From: Antrodiella citrinella
Lineage: Eukaryota; Basidiomycota; Agaricomycetes; Polyporales; Steccherinaceae
Assembly (NCBI GenBank): GCA_004802725.1
Contig: SGPM01000211.1
Span: forward strand, 1 to 48,713
Direction of reading: 5' to 3'
DNA: 48,713 nucleotides
The stretch's first letter is position 1; the number at the start of each line of letters is the position of its first letter. A program made the position numbers and the translations under genes. The notes under the pieces are model-generated. The model had not been told where the DNA came from. It did not search any database and saw only the letters and a list, made by a program, of their open reading frames with translations. Positions 35,293 through 47,082 of the stretch are shown here, in pieces.

Positions 35293-37102
35293 ATGGAGGC
35301 AGTAATGACAACTTCGGGTCGCGTTTTCGACTCGGAAGATACGTATGCATTGTCTGCCAGAAATGGGGCTCACTCGAGTTCCCAGCGGGAGCTGGAAGGC
35401 TCGTCTCGCGCAGGATCCGAAATACCTCTGAATGCACATCAGCTCCCTCCTGTTGATGTGGGCAGAGATGCTTGGATGTTCTGTTTTTGGGCTTTCGTAC
35501 TGGAGGCCTTGGTCTGGGGATTCGGGTTCAGGTAAATTCTCTTGTAGATCTGGAGTTTCTGACCTCCGATGTGCTTTCCCGCAGTTATGGAATCTTTCAA
35601 GATGTGCATATAACCTCGTCTGCATAACCTGAATTGCAGTCGGACGACTGAAACAAATTTTGTAGCTTATTACACCTCCCACTCTCCGTTATGTCGCACC
35701 TCGCAATTGCCTCCGTTGGATCCACGGCGCTTGCTGTTCAGTATGGAGAAGTGAGGATAATTTAATGGCCAATGATTTACATGTATGCTGAAGTATTACC
35801 TCTGTATTTTACTGATCTTGTGTTATTCTTCTTAGGACGCTACCCCGACCTTTTCACACGGACAATGTGGGCCGGTCTAGCTATATCCACGACCAGTCTG
35901 TTTCTGTCCGGTTTCGTGAAGAACGTGAGCCTTCATGTGTGCCCGCCGTTCTGATGACGCTGACGTCTATCATATTTCGGTACTTTAGGCGGAGTTGTTG
36001 ATCCTATTACAAGGCGTCGGAGTCGGAGTCGGAGGCGGCCTGTTGTACTGGCCTATGATATTCATTATGAGTAAATGGTTTGCCCTGCGCAAAGGGCTCG
36101 CTAGTGGCATCATTTTTGCAGGTTCTGGAGTCGGAGGTCAGCGCAGGCATATAATTATCTCTTCCGGCCATGCTGAATTCCATGATTTCTTAGGTTTCGT
36201 ATTTCCGCTGGTCGTGAATCAGTTGCTTGGAAAGGTCGGCCTGGGATGGACGCTTAGAATTTGGGCAGTCTTCATGGTGCTTACTGGAGGCTGGAGGAAT
36301 GTCTGTGTGGGGAGTGCGCCATCGTACACCAGTGCCTAAATTCTCGTCAAGACGACAGAGACCAAGGCTTATCCCCGCACGCCTGCCTTATCTGAAACGC
36401 AGTATTTTCTGGGTCTTTGTGAGCGGACACATTCATTCTATGCCTTGGATATCTATTCAAATATTGTAATAGTCAGCGGCCACATTACTACAAGCGATGT
36501 CATACTTCCCTGTGTCCCTCTACATCGCCGTGTTTGCAGAGACAGTATCGTCCTCACTATCAGCTACCATTGTTCTCTCGCTATTTAATTCGTCAGGTGT
36601 CGTGGGACAGATCGCGATAGGATCCCTTTGTGATCGTCTCCCCTACCCGCATGTCATGGTCGTCACTACCCTGGCCAGCGCCATGTCCGCGTTCCTTCTC
36701 TGGGGTTTCGCTGATACCTTACCTCGTGTCTTCGCGTTTGCTATTATTTTTGGAGGTCTTGTGAGTGTTGTATCTACTCCCTATTCTCTGTACAAATTTC
36801 TGACATTGGTGTATCGACAGAGTGGTGGATTCTCGTCTGCAGCGTTTGCTGCATCTTCTGAGTCAGTCGGCCCCAACCACGAACAAGCTACGATCGCGGT
36901 TTCGTCCATCACTTCTGTGAAGGGTGTCGCCGCTATTGTTGGACCTGTTCTCTCCGATATCCTTCTAGGCGCTGGCAGGTCTGCATCTCTGGGAGAGTAC
37001 GGGAAATTCGGTTTCGGTCCTGTGGAACTGTTCGTGGGATCTTGCGCCACTGCTGCCTCAGTGACGAGTATCGCAGTCGCATTTACCAGACCCAGGGCTT
37101 GA
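35293..37102 (+). pseudogene. Second MCT-type MFS copy, frame-disrupted
   Basis: Tandem paralogue of the 33027-34784 transporter, sharing nearly all exon boundaries and long identical stretches such as the YPDLF..TMWAGLAISTTSLF region and LCDRLPYPHVMVVTT. It carries at least three defects relative to the first copy. The splice donor after YGIFQ reads AT instead of GT at 35602-35603. About 7 nt are missing near 35688, shifting the frame in the first-helix loop. A tandem duplication of the 7-mer CTGGAGG at 36284-36297 shifts the frame in the central loop, giving a stop 15 codons later. About 66 nt of stop-rich sequence also interrupt the helix-2 region near 35753-35818. The C-terminal half downstream (36497-37102) is otherwise open. 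Either a recent pseudogene or a misassembled copy; I favour pseudogene. Confidence 0.75.
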
Positions 37103-37285
37103 TGTTGTGTGTTTGTTGACCAAAATATATGTACCATAGCAGGTTTCTCAAACACTTAAACTCTTGTGCAGTCGCGCAGCATCAGACCTGGAACAGCAGC
37201 GCGCCATAATATGTCACGGATCACGTGTTATGTGACGCCACGCGTCTCCTCAAAGGTGCGACGCAAAACAGGTCTACTCACCATC

Positions 37286-38399
37286 ATGTCTAGCTCAGAC
37301 GTCGATATTCTCTCGCACTTCACAGCTCTAGATGAACTCATTCAACTGATATATCAAGGAGCTCACAAATTCGTCGTCTTGTCCGCTGTCGACGATGACA
37401 AATGGACCGTGCACGTTTCGCAGAGCAACTCAGAGGGGCGATGGTGGGTTGGGACATGGAGTGAGAAGGATATCCGCAAATTTGTCGTATGTTTAGCTAT
37501 GCTTGATTTGGTGTGAGGTCGTATTGAATGTTGGTGCAGGGGCAGAAGTCTTCGTCCATTGTTTTAGAGTCGTTCGCCGACCGTCTTGCACAAACATTCG
37601 TGCAGGGAGACTTGCAGATAGGCGATTGGAGTTCTGAGAAAGGCGCAGATATCAACGTACGTTGCCTGTTTGAAATGAATACGAGCTTTCTCATCAAATT
37701 GCCACTCCGTAGTTAACGCTAGGGCCAGCAGCCAAAACACCTATCCGCATACCTTTATCAGAGTTGAGTCCCGAAGATGCAGCGTCGTATGCTACCAAGG
37801 TGTTCGCTGAGGTGAGAATGATTTCACATTCGTTCTTGTCCGTAACGTATAAACAATCCTGGCGGCTACAGATTGCACTACAAGCACAGTCAAGGAGGTC
37901 ACGCCTGTATTCTTCAGGAATTCCCGATCTCACCCTGACTCATTCTCACATACTGGTTGCGTCCACTTGTAAGTTTAGTGAGCACATACTCTCTGCCATC
38001 GCTGAACGTATGTCGTTGCGTACAGCATCTTCACCCAAGAGAAAAGCAGAGGCTGAACCGGACACTTCAAAACCTAAGGCTAAGAAGAAGCACCACGAGC
38101 CTGAAGTTGATGCTCAAGCAAAGGACAAAATCAAAGAACTAGAAGCCGAGCTTGCAGCTCAGAAGAAGATTGCAACAAACGCAGTGAATGCTGCGAAGAA
38201 CTCCACCGATGGACTCGTCTCAAAAGCCAGTAAGTGCCGTCTCCACAATTTATTGTCATGGAATACCGACACGAACGTTATCACTGGCACAGAGAACAAC
38301 ACGACTGCTACTGCACGTCCGAAGGGGGCCTCGTTAGCAAATCCGAACAGGAAAGCTCGCAAGTACCAAGCCCTCGAGTTTGAAAGTGACGATGATTGA
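37286..38399 (+). CDS. XRCC4-superfamily protein resembling PAXX (non-homologous end joining)
   Basis: Candidate end-joining factor. Six exons (37286-37486, 37540-37656, 37713-37811, 37872-37968, 38026-38229, 38293-38399) give 274 aa. The N-terminal part of about 140 aa has alternating strands (FVVLSAVDDDKWTVHVSQS, WWVGTWSEKDIRKF) followed by short helices (VLESFADRLAQTFVQGDLQI, then PLSELSPEDAASYATKVFAE), the order seen in XRCC4/XLF/PAXX head domains. Next is a Lys-rich stretch and a predicted coiled coil (DKIKELEAELAAQKKIATNA). The C terminus is RPKGASLANPNRKARK followed by YQALEFESDDD: a G-x-S-L-x-N-P word, basic patch, then aliphatic-acidic-Phe and an acidic end. This is the layout of the PAXX Ku-binding tail. 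Assignment rests on eye-matching of the tail and overall layout; human PAXX is 204 aa. The ATG at 37286 was preferred over an upstream in-frame ATG at 37166. Confidence 0.6.
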
Positions 38400-38522
38400 T
38401 CGGGCCTTGGGGATGTTTGCAACAAACACGAACATATCACGATCTACGACTACACATGTACAAGACTTACGGAGCTGTATCCATACTATATACCAAATGG
38501 AAAGCGCGAATATACCACATAA

Positions 38523-41500
38523 TCATAAATCAGTGCGAGTGTAGAGGGATTCATTAGCAGCCCAGCAGAAATGTCCGCAACCAGCTGCGCAAGGATGTCC
38601 AACAACCGATTCGTCTCGCGCTCTACTCCCGGGTTCGCTGTGACCTTCAGGAGGACTGAAACCGTCCAGTATATCGTCTAGACCGGATTCACCGCTCTTG
38701 GACATGCGCCGCTCGCGGGTAGTGGATGGTTGGGAGCTTGGACTGGATGACGGGTTCATGAGCGGTGGCTTGACAGAGTGGCTGGCCTGCAATTTGGGAA
38801 CAGGAAGCATCGGGCGACGCATGTAGTACATGCGATAGCAATCTTGATGACCCCCGTGCATGCATACAGCACACTTGAATAGGAGAGCCCGAACCGGTAG
38901 ATGACTGAAATAAAAGATTAGGTCATCTATGGACTCTATAAGCAGAAAAACCGCATAACTGACCAGATGCTGCACTTTGTCGTTGCCTCTCTACACGCGC
39001 TGCAGAATGCGTAGTTGCCTCTCGGATTCTGCACTATGACGGTCTTGATGCCATGCCGGTTCGTATTTGATATCGGGGTCGTATTCAATTTTGCAGGACC
39101 TGAAGAAGCTGGGTGGATCAGGGGTTTGCGGCACCGCCCACATGATGTGTAAATAGTGGTTTCGAGCTAGTGAACGGTGTTAGGAGATATCTTGATAGCG
39201 ACAAAACCGTTGCATACCCCTGTTATGTTGCGAATTTCATCAACAGGCGCATTCTTGCGCATGTACGCAGCTGACTCGTGTAGGCGAAGACGAACAAGCA
39301 TCTCTGCGAATAGATTGTAAGTCGACGACATTTTCAAGGAAAATGACGTTTTATACACACCGATATACGCCTCCAGAAATCGCAAAAGACGTGATCGGTT
39401 GACTTTCAATTCTTGCGCAGCAACAAGTGAAAGCATTGTACACATCTGGACATCGCCCTGCAAAAGATCGTGTTCAATTTTCATGTATGCGTATGCAGAG
39501 CACATCGGACATACCTCGTCAGCGTAAATCTCCAAGGTCTCTCTCAAGGCGTCCCAGCCAGCATCCCGCATATGACTTTCCAGCTCCATAGCTCGGGTCT
39601 CCTCGTACCATGAAGCAGGCGTCTTGACCTCAATAAGATCTTCGTCGTTTGAGACCGCGCTAGGCGTGGCGACCTCTCGATCAATGAAGAACTCTGTAGA
39701 CAGGGATGACCGAACGCGCTTGTGGGCTTGTCGGAATGAGGATGGGGGCTTGTATGAATGGGCGTCGTCATGGTTCAAGCTGTTGCTATGGGATAGATCT
39801 CGGATCGTGTCGTCTCTCGTCAGGATGTGCGGAATGCCCTTCTGCGACTCGTTATCAGGATGAGGCGAATTGACAGCAGTCACAGTGCGGATACTACTTG
39901 ATGACTCCTGTTTCGTGAGTTTCGGCAGGTGGATCGACAGCGAACTGCCAGGAGCGGCGAGATGCGCCTCTACGGACAAAGACGCTACAGTGGAACTACG
40001 ACTTCGAGTCGTCCTGTTTGATCGCGACCGTTTCATTGAGGATGTCTTGCCCTTGGAGTTTACCCGAGAATCAGGCTGGTCGTTGTCACTGAGATCAGTA
40101 CCATCCGAGTCGGAAGAGGAAGCTGGGGATGGTGAATCTTCATTGTCTTCGTCGTTTCCTCGTTCATCTTCATCCTCGGTCCACGTCTGCTGGCCCGCGA
40201 CCCGTGAAAGTGGACTCGGATTGGAGTGGGTGTTTGCTGAAGTGGAAGAACTCCGATGAACGAAAGGATGTCGAGCAGAGGAAGGTGTTTCTGCAGTTAG
40301 ACTCGGAGCTCCACCGTTGTCCGACTTCAGGCTTCGGACACTTCCCCAATTGTCATCGAAGCCGCCTCCGATGTTCTCGTCGTCTGTCTCGATGTCACTC
40401 CCTCCATGACTGCTACCCTCCTCTTCATCGTCCGAATCATCGAGAGCGCCATCCCCGACATGTTTCAAGCTTAGTCCACTGCCGGTCTTCCCTTCGGCAG
40501 CCTCACTTTGCAAGCTGACGCTATACAGACTTGGCGTCGAATTTGAGAATGACGGTTTGCGGCGAGAATTGGTAGACATAAGCCTTGAGCGTGGGCTCGG
40601 AATTGAACTGGATGGATGGACAGGATGAGTTGGCAGCCCTGCACCGGAGCCACGTCGGGCGAATATAGAAACAGGAACAGGCAGAGTGACGGGTTTTCGA
40701 TGTGGGGATGGTGCTGTTGAGGACGCAGGTGTTGTTCGTGATGGTGACAGGAACCCCGTCGACGATGCCGACGCTGAATGCTGCCTATCCGGTGAATGTC
40801 GAGAGGAGTTGCCTGGGTTAGTGTTGCTTCCAGCTGGAGCACGAACATTGGTATCGAACGAGGACGGACGATGCGGTAGAGAAATACCTGCAGTTCCTCG
40901 GTTTGATGCCGACAATGTTGGAACAGCGGCAGGTGCGGACGTTGAATGTGGAAGGTGAGGGCTGATCAAAGGAAGTGGTGAGAGAGCAGGGGTTTGCGTG
41001 TTTATGACTGGTGGTGTGACGATGTCCATCAGCAATGCAGCAAGCAAGAACCATGCCTGTGCAGCTGATTCCTTTCCAGCGTTCATCGCGACCTAAACAG
41101 TTTGCAGTTCAGCAAAAGGAAGGCACTGGCAACAAAGAAGCATACCCCTGCGTTATGAGCACAAATACTAGCACGATCATTACCATCAAACTTGTAGCCT
41201 CGAGCAAGTTTGACGAATAATTCCACTTCCTCCTCCGAGTCGTTGTTGACGAACGTGCCGAAGGTCTGGGAAGCGGGACTGTACGATCTATCTCCGAGTG
41301 CTTTATGCTTTGCTCTCCTATTATGTAGACCTTGACGAGCTTCCGGGTTACTGTAATAAGCTGATTGTCAGTACCTTAGTTCTTCGAAACAAATTGTTGA
41401 GACCTACACATCGTCAAAAGGCACCTCCCATCGTTTCGGTTTATCCGCGATGAACGCCAACGATCCGACTGCATTCCAAGATATAGCTGACCTCGGAATG

Positions 41501-43357
41501 GCATCCAAGGACTTCGAAGCTTGCCGTAAGTCGAACTGGGAGAAAGATCCTGAACAGTGTTGCGCCCACAGCGCGTGACTATCTGCGAACAGGACGTCTA
41601 GTAAACAACATTAGTATGATTCCTCATTGTTTCATGATATCATTCGTACCTGTCACGCCCCCTTCAGCTGCTGAACCTCTGACGGTCCACTTAGCAAGGA
41701 AGCCTCTTCTTACATCCCATATTTCAACCGGATCTCCCAGTTGACCTCTCACAGGCGTTGTCACACCTACAGCGCTGCCGGGCATCCGCTCGACCGCGGA
41801 TATTGCCTCATCAACGTTCAGCGTATTCGCACTCAGGTATGGACTAGCAACGGCTGGCGTCGTAGATGTCGAGTCATTTGGCCCAGCCGCTGCGGATCCA
41901 AACTCGACATTGGAAACAACGGCGAGTTCGCAGTCATATGACGGACGCCACAACACACGCCGAATCGGAAACGACGTGTGCAAGGTGTACGCCGCTTTCC
42001 TGGATATGTGTGACTCTGACGGGGAAGTAGACAGACTCCACACCTACGAAAAAAACAACGAAGGTCAGAACAGGATAGACATAGCACATAGCACCGCTAG
42101 ACCCACTTTGATGATGCGATCTAAACCGCCACTGGCAAGCCAGCCCATGCGACCATCAGAGGAATCCGAGGAACCGTTCCAAGTTTCAGAACTTGGTCCG
42201 CTCAGATCGTCGAGTAGTCCAGAACGTATCCATGTGTTTGCGGTCGGAGCCGCAGATGAAGGTTCAGCCTTCAAAACAGGAGGCGGTGCCCAGTCAAGGG
42301 ACAGAATAGGACCTGCGTGAGCCACTGGTATACGATCTAACTGACCACGTTGACCCATTCGTAAGTCCCATCTGCATCAGGACGCGTTAGACCAAATCCG
42401 GCTAGAAGAGCTTTCAATATCAACGCTTACCGGTATATACTCCCATTGTCCAGACCAGTTATGGCTTGTAATGCTTTGGAGGCAACAGGCGATATTGATA
42501 CTGCTCGAACAGCAGCCGGATGGTGTATGCGCATAATGGATTTCGACAAGTCTCGCATATCCTGGACCAACTAAGTTCAGTCACTAACAGCAATTCTCCA
42601 GCTTGAACAACTTACCCAGACGCGTAGATCGCCATCCGCCGACCCGGTTGTGCAATAATTCTGCGAAACCACGGAGTATGACAGGGTGTGTATGGAACGG
42701 ACGTGATCGCGCGCCCTGCGTTCTGATTCGTTGACATATGAGACAGATAGACGGTAGCGAGACAGATTCCTTACCATACTTCGAGTTGCCCGACCTGTTC
42801 AAATCCCACAGGATAAGCTCGCCATTTCGGGCACTAGTCAGGATCTTGGAACTATATGCTGTACGACCCTGTTCAGCATGATATAGATGGTGCATGTAGA
42901 AGTATTGACGTACGACCATGACACCAAACGACATCCGTGGCAGCACTATCAATCTTGAGCCCACTACCATTCCACATATTGCGAGAAGCATCAATACGGT
43001 GTCCACCGTGTCCCTTGATGAACCTGTGCTCTGGATTAGGAGCAGCATTGTCGGCGGGGTCGGAGATACGCAGAACGCGTAAGGCTTCATGTGAATACGC
43101 ACTTAGATGAAGCAGGGACACCTGGGCAGAACAGGGTACTCACATTCTTTTCCCGCCACAACGCATCTAGTGTTGTCCTCATTCTTCGCTATAGACCCAC
43201 CCCCAAAGGACGATGCATGTGGCATTCGAATATGCCTGTTTGAACCTTGATATCCATGTGTCCGAGAATCTGAATAACTGTCTGAGAAGGCTGGCAGGGG
43301 GATTGTAGTGTGAAGTGAAGGCCGCCGTGATGATGATCCAGTCCCGGAGAGAAGCAT
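38523..43357 (-). CDS. RTC1: Rtc1/WDR24, WD40 subunit of the SEACAT/GATOR2 complex
   Basis: Component of the vacuole-associated SEA/GATOR complex that relays amino-acid supply to TORC1. Fourteen exons (43144-43357, 42917-43084, 42775-42858, 42616-42722, 42431-42561, 42107-42371, 41650-42043, 41408-41597, 41146-41350, 39515-41092, 39361-39457, 39218-39303, 38964-39166, 38523-38904) give 1367 aa. Residues about 65-510 are WD40 repeats, with KILTSARNGELILWDLNR, NYCTTGSADGDLRVWD and LASGGLDRIIKVWSLS. Then comes LFVKLARGYKFDGNDRASIC and the AQAWFLLAALL helix typical of WDR24. A long Ser/Pro/Asp-rich disordered insert follows (39700-40960). The C-terminal zinc region has TSCGRCRKPL, FCSACRE, CSICHLPVRALLFKCAVC, HGGHQDCY and HPCAAGCGHFCW, the RING-like module of the family. 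It is tail-to-tail with the PAXX-like gene, 123 bases between stops. Confidence 0.93.
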
Positions 43358-44272
43358 TGCAAGATTCGCAGAAGGTGCAATTCTAGTTCTAGTGAACCGA
43401 AGAAGGACAACACCGAGAAGGAGAGGTCCTCAGGGACGTGTCGGAGGGTTCCAACTGATGAACTCTTGCACTTGAACCTGCACGTCTGCGCGACCTTCAA
43501 AGACAGTTAGGATAGGAAACACCGCAAATCAAAAAGGCCTTTACGTACAGCTATATATTCATTGATTCTGAACTGTATTCATTTCCAAGTTCACACAAGT
43601 GATATGTATCAGCAAGTTGAGCTGTAAATCAACCCAAGCGTTCAAACTTCAGTTGAGGATGGAGAGTTTGGTCATTGGGCGGTTCTAGATCTTAAGGTTG
43701 GAGATAAGATTAGATCTTCTTCAGATCATGATGGCGATGGCATGCTCGACGCTGTTTACCACGCAATACCGATTGGAAATGAGTGCAAACAAAAACTGCA
43801 GAAGGCGTTGACATCTTCATCCGCTCGAGCAGGATATTCTGCATCGCTTTCGACTTGAAAACTTCGGTTTTCCCAGTCCATCCACCATGACAGCAAAGAC
43901 GAAAGTTTTTCCTGATATGTTACGGGGCGTCTACTCAAGATGTCACCATCGTTACCCAGAATGAGCAAGCTGCATACAAGTACCCTTCGGTCATTGTATG
44001 CTCCGATGATCCCGCAAACTTTGGTATGTTATTCCAAGTGATAAAAAGGTTGGAACTTTTCTCTGATCCTGCACTCCCTTTTCAGTTTTCATTTTCCGGT
44101 TTCTTTGGACGTTTTCCTGTTCACTGGCAGCTAGACAACGGCGGCGGCGCAAAGAAACTTCGGTTTCGTGGAGTTAGAGAGCTTAGTATGTTGTTTGCAT
44201 CCTTGCATACGATCCGCAATACTGACGTTCCTCAGGTTAGTACATCGCTCTTTCACCACAACCTTAGCCACC
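43358..44272. promoter_or_regulatory. Divergent promoter region between RTC1 and the amino-acid permease
   Basis: No gene supported. A GATAAG core at 43703-43708 with an adjacent TTAGATCTT, and a further TGATAA at 44039-44044, could be GATA-factor sites, which often control permease genes in fungi. A minus-strand 70-codon ORF (43756-43968) has no recognisable domain. Confidence 0.35.
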
Positions 44273-46563
44273 ATGAACGCGGTGGGATCCTCTGCAGACT
44301 CTATCAAGAAGGGTTCGCCTTCGCACGAAGATCATGATACCCATGAAGATATTGAGAGCCTACCCGTGAAAAGCTCGGGATTGCTAGGCGATGGGCTCCT
44401 ACACCGTGGACTGTCCAGCCGTCAAGTCTCCATGATCGCTATTGGAGGGACCATAGGAACTGGTTTGTTCCTTGGGACGGGAAAGTCTCTGGCAGAAGGT
44501 GGACCGGCGAGCATCCTGCTGTGTTATGGACTTATAGGGATCGTGGTGTACGTTACGCTACTTCTCCTTGGTGAGATGGCTACGCAGTATCCAGTCGCAG
44601 GTGCGTGTGATGTTTCTATGCATTCAGCCATATACTGATACTCGCGTCCTAGGTTCCTTCAATGCCTACGCCGTGAGATTCTTCTCTCCGTCGTACGGAT
44701 TTGCGTTATCATGGAACTATTGGTTCAACGACGCGGTATCAGTCGCGTCCGATTTGACTGCCGCACAACTTGTACTTGGATTCTGGACGACATGGCACCC
44801 ATGGGTCATTAGTTTATTATTCTGGGTATTCCTTGTTGGTATCAACGCTGTAAGTGTCAAAACATACGGAGAACTAGGTGTGTTACTTTGTCTTGCTCTC
44901 TTTCAAGTATAGCAATACTAACAGTCCTTCAGAGTACTGGCTCTCCTCTCTCAAAGTTGCCACAATCGTCGTTTTCATAATTCTCGGCATTTGCGTCAAC
45001 GCAGGGGCCAATACCTCACACGAGTACATTGGTGCCAAATTCTGGCATATCCCAGAAGCACCATTCGTCGGAGGCTTTGGAGGATTTGCACGTGTATTTG
45101 TGACTGCCAGTTTCGCGTGTAAGTTTCAGTTCGTCTTTGCTACCCGTCATCAGCTGATCTAAACTTGTACAGTTGGCGGAACGGAGAGTCTGGGTATCAC
45201 AGCCGGCGAGACCAAGAATCCATCTCGTAACATGCCGAGAGTTGTCAAGTTTGTGTTCTGGAGGTATGTGAAATCGCCACGCATCGTTCTTCTCTCGTTG
45301 TGCTGACGAGCTCTAGGATCTTAATATTCTATATCCTGAGTATTCTGATCATTGGCCTCAACGGTGGGTTATGACATCAACCTATTCCGACTGGTCGTCT
45401 GACACATAATGCAGTTCCTTGGAATTATCCCAACCTCTCAAACAAGACGACGACGACCTCCCCATTCACGCTTATTTTCCAAATGGCCGGATCTTGTAAG
45501 TCACCGTTAGCACTGTCCACCTTCAACTCCAATCATTTATCCTCTCCACAGCTATCGCCGGATCGTTCATGAACACTGTTATACTCACTTCTGTCCTTTC
45601 GGCGGGTAATCACGCTTTGTTTGCTGGAACGCGCGTGCTTTACGGTCTCGCAGCCAGCAAACCCGTCCCTCAAGCGCCGACGATTTTCGCAAAGACAACC
45701 AAGGGCGGAATCCCTCTACCAGCACTTCTAGCTACAAGCAGCATCAGCATTCTTTGCTTCGGCAGCAGCTTCATTGGCAGCGGCCAATTGTGGGGCTGGT
45801 TACAGAACATCGTCGGTGTTTCAAATCAAGTCAGTTATGTTGGACCCATCTCAGACTTTTCAGCGAGAGCTGATATGTGTTTATCAGATCGCTTGGGTAT
45901 CTATCGGTCTGGCGAGCTGGCGATTCCGCCGAGCTTGGGTGCTTCAAGGACGCTCATTGGATGAAATGAAATTCCGCTCAAAATGGACGTGGTACTGGGG
46001 CCCTCCTTTCGTCGTAAGTCGTGGTATCTATCTCCAATAACTTCTATTTCTTAACGTTATCCTCCAGATCTTCACTGTGTCTGCTATCATTATAAGTACG
46101 TCACATTTGATCTCATTCCTTTTGTGCTTCGTCTGACGAAAGTCGCTCTGCTACAGTTCAAGGCTGGTCCTCCGTCATACCTCATTTTACAGCAGTAGAC
46201 TTCGTGTCATTCTACATCGAGATACCCGTCATGATTGTGTTTTATCTGGCATGGTTGATATTCCAACATTCCCCTGCAGCCGCATCCTCTCCTGCCGATC
46301 AAGTACCCCGCGTCATCCCTACAGCGATCCCTGGGTCCACTTCGACATCCGGGACCGTCCTCTCCGCGTTCACCCCGCTGCTTGTTAACAGGGCACGCAG
46401 CTCGCGGTGGAGGTTTCACGATTTCGTCGAGGTGCGAACCGTCGATTTGTATCGGGATGAGCATGAAGACGAAGACGAAGATATCGCTGACGACATAGAG
46501 CGCAAGGCGCGGACTACTGGAAAATGGAGGTGGTTCTGGAAGGTGTTTTACGTTGTGGCATAA
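44273..46563 (+). CDS. Amino-acid permease (yeast-type AAP, APC superfamily)
   Basis: Proton-coupled plasma-membrane amino-acid importer. Ten exons (44273-44600, 44653-44877, 44933-45118, 45173-45263, 45317-45363, 45415-45495, 45552-45829, 45888-46013, 46068-46095, 46157-46563) give 598 aa. The start has a strong GCCACC context. After a 50-aa cytosolic N terminus comes HRGLSSRQVSMIAIGGTIG and GTGLFLGTGKSLAEGGP, the family's helix-1 signature. Others are LGEMATQYPVAGSFNAYAVR, ALSWNYWFNDAVS, EYWLSSLKVATIVVFIILG, FGGTESLGITAGETKNPSR (substrate-pocket helix 6), SAGNHALFAGTRVLYGLAAS and ISVSIGLASWRFRR-like helix 10-11 sequence. The tail of about 110 aa is hydrophilic and acidic, ending in KWRWFWKVFYVVA. 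Substrate specificity cannot be read from sequence. It is divergent from RTC1, whose product senses amino-acid supply. Confidence 0.93.
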
Positions 46564-47082
46564 GGCGGGCGGCAGGCGTCGCGCGCGTCGTCGGTTACCC
46601 CATAATAATGAATTACGAAACGGTCCCGTTGGGGACACCTGTGGGTCCGAGCAACGACATGTATTTAGTCTGTACCTGTCCCAAAGAGATGTAAAGGAGA
46701 TGTATCTTGAATCTTGAATCTCTGCCGTACGGTGTGTGTGAGACATCTTCGCGGAAGTAAGCAGAAGTATGGTCACATAATGAAACCCGCGTTGATCCGA
46801 GTCACAGGAAGATTCTTTCTGGTCCTTCTTACCGCGGCAACTTTGAATATATACAAAATGGTTTGAAACCCGCGATACATACCCGGCATGAGAGATTTAC
46901 CACTGCATTTGGCGTCGAACGGAACGGGACTGGTGCGGGCCCGTCGAGAGCCCAAGCAAGCCGCAAGCCTGCGGTAACGAAATTCTTTATAGAAACATTC
47001 AACTGTGTGTTAGATCCGCCGGGTACATGCAAGGAAAATCGAGAAATATAGCAGTCTACTAGAGCATGCTGGTAGGTATCGT
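46564..47082. other. Convergent intergenic region
   Basis: 3' ends of the permease and the aldo/keto reductase genes. Only short ORFs without domain character. Confidence 0.4.
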
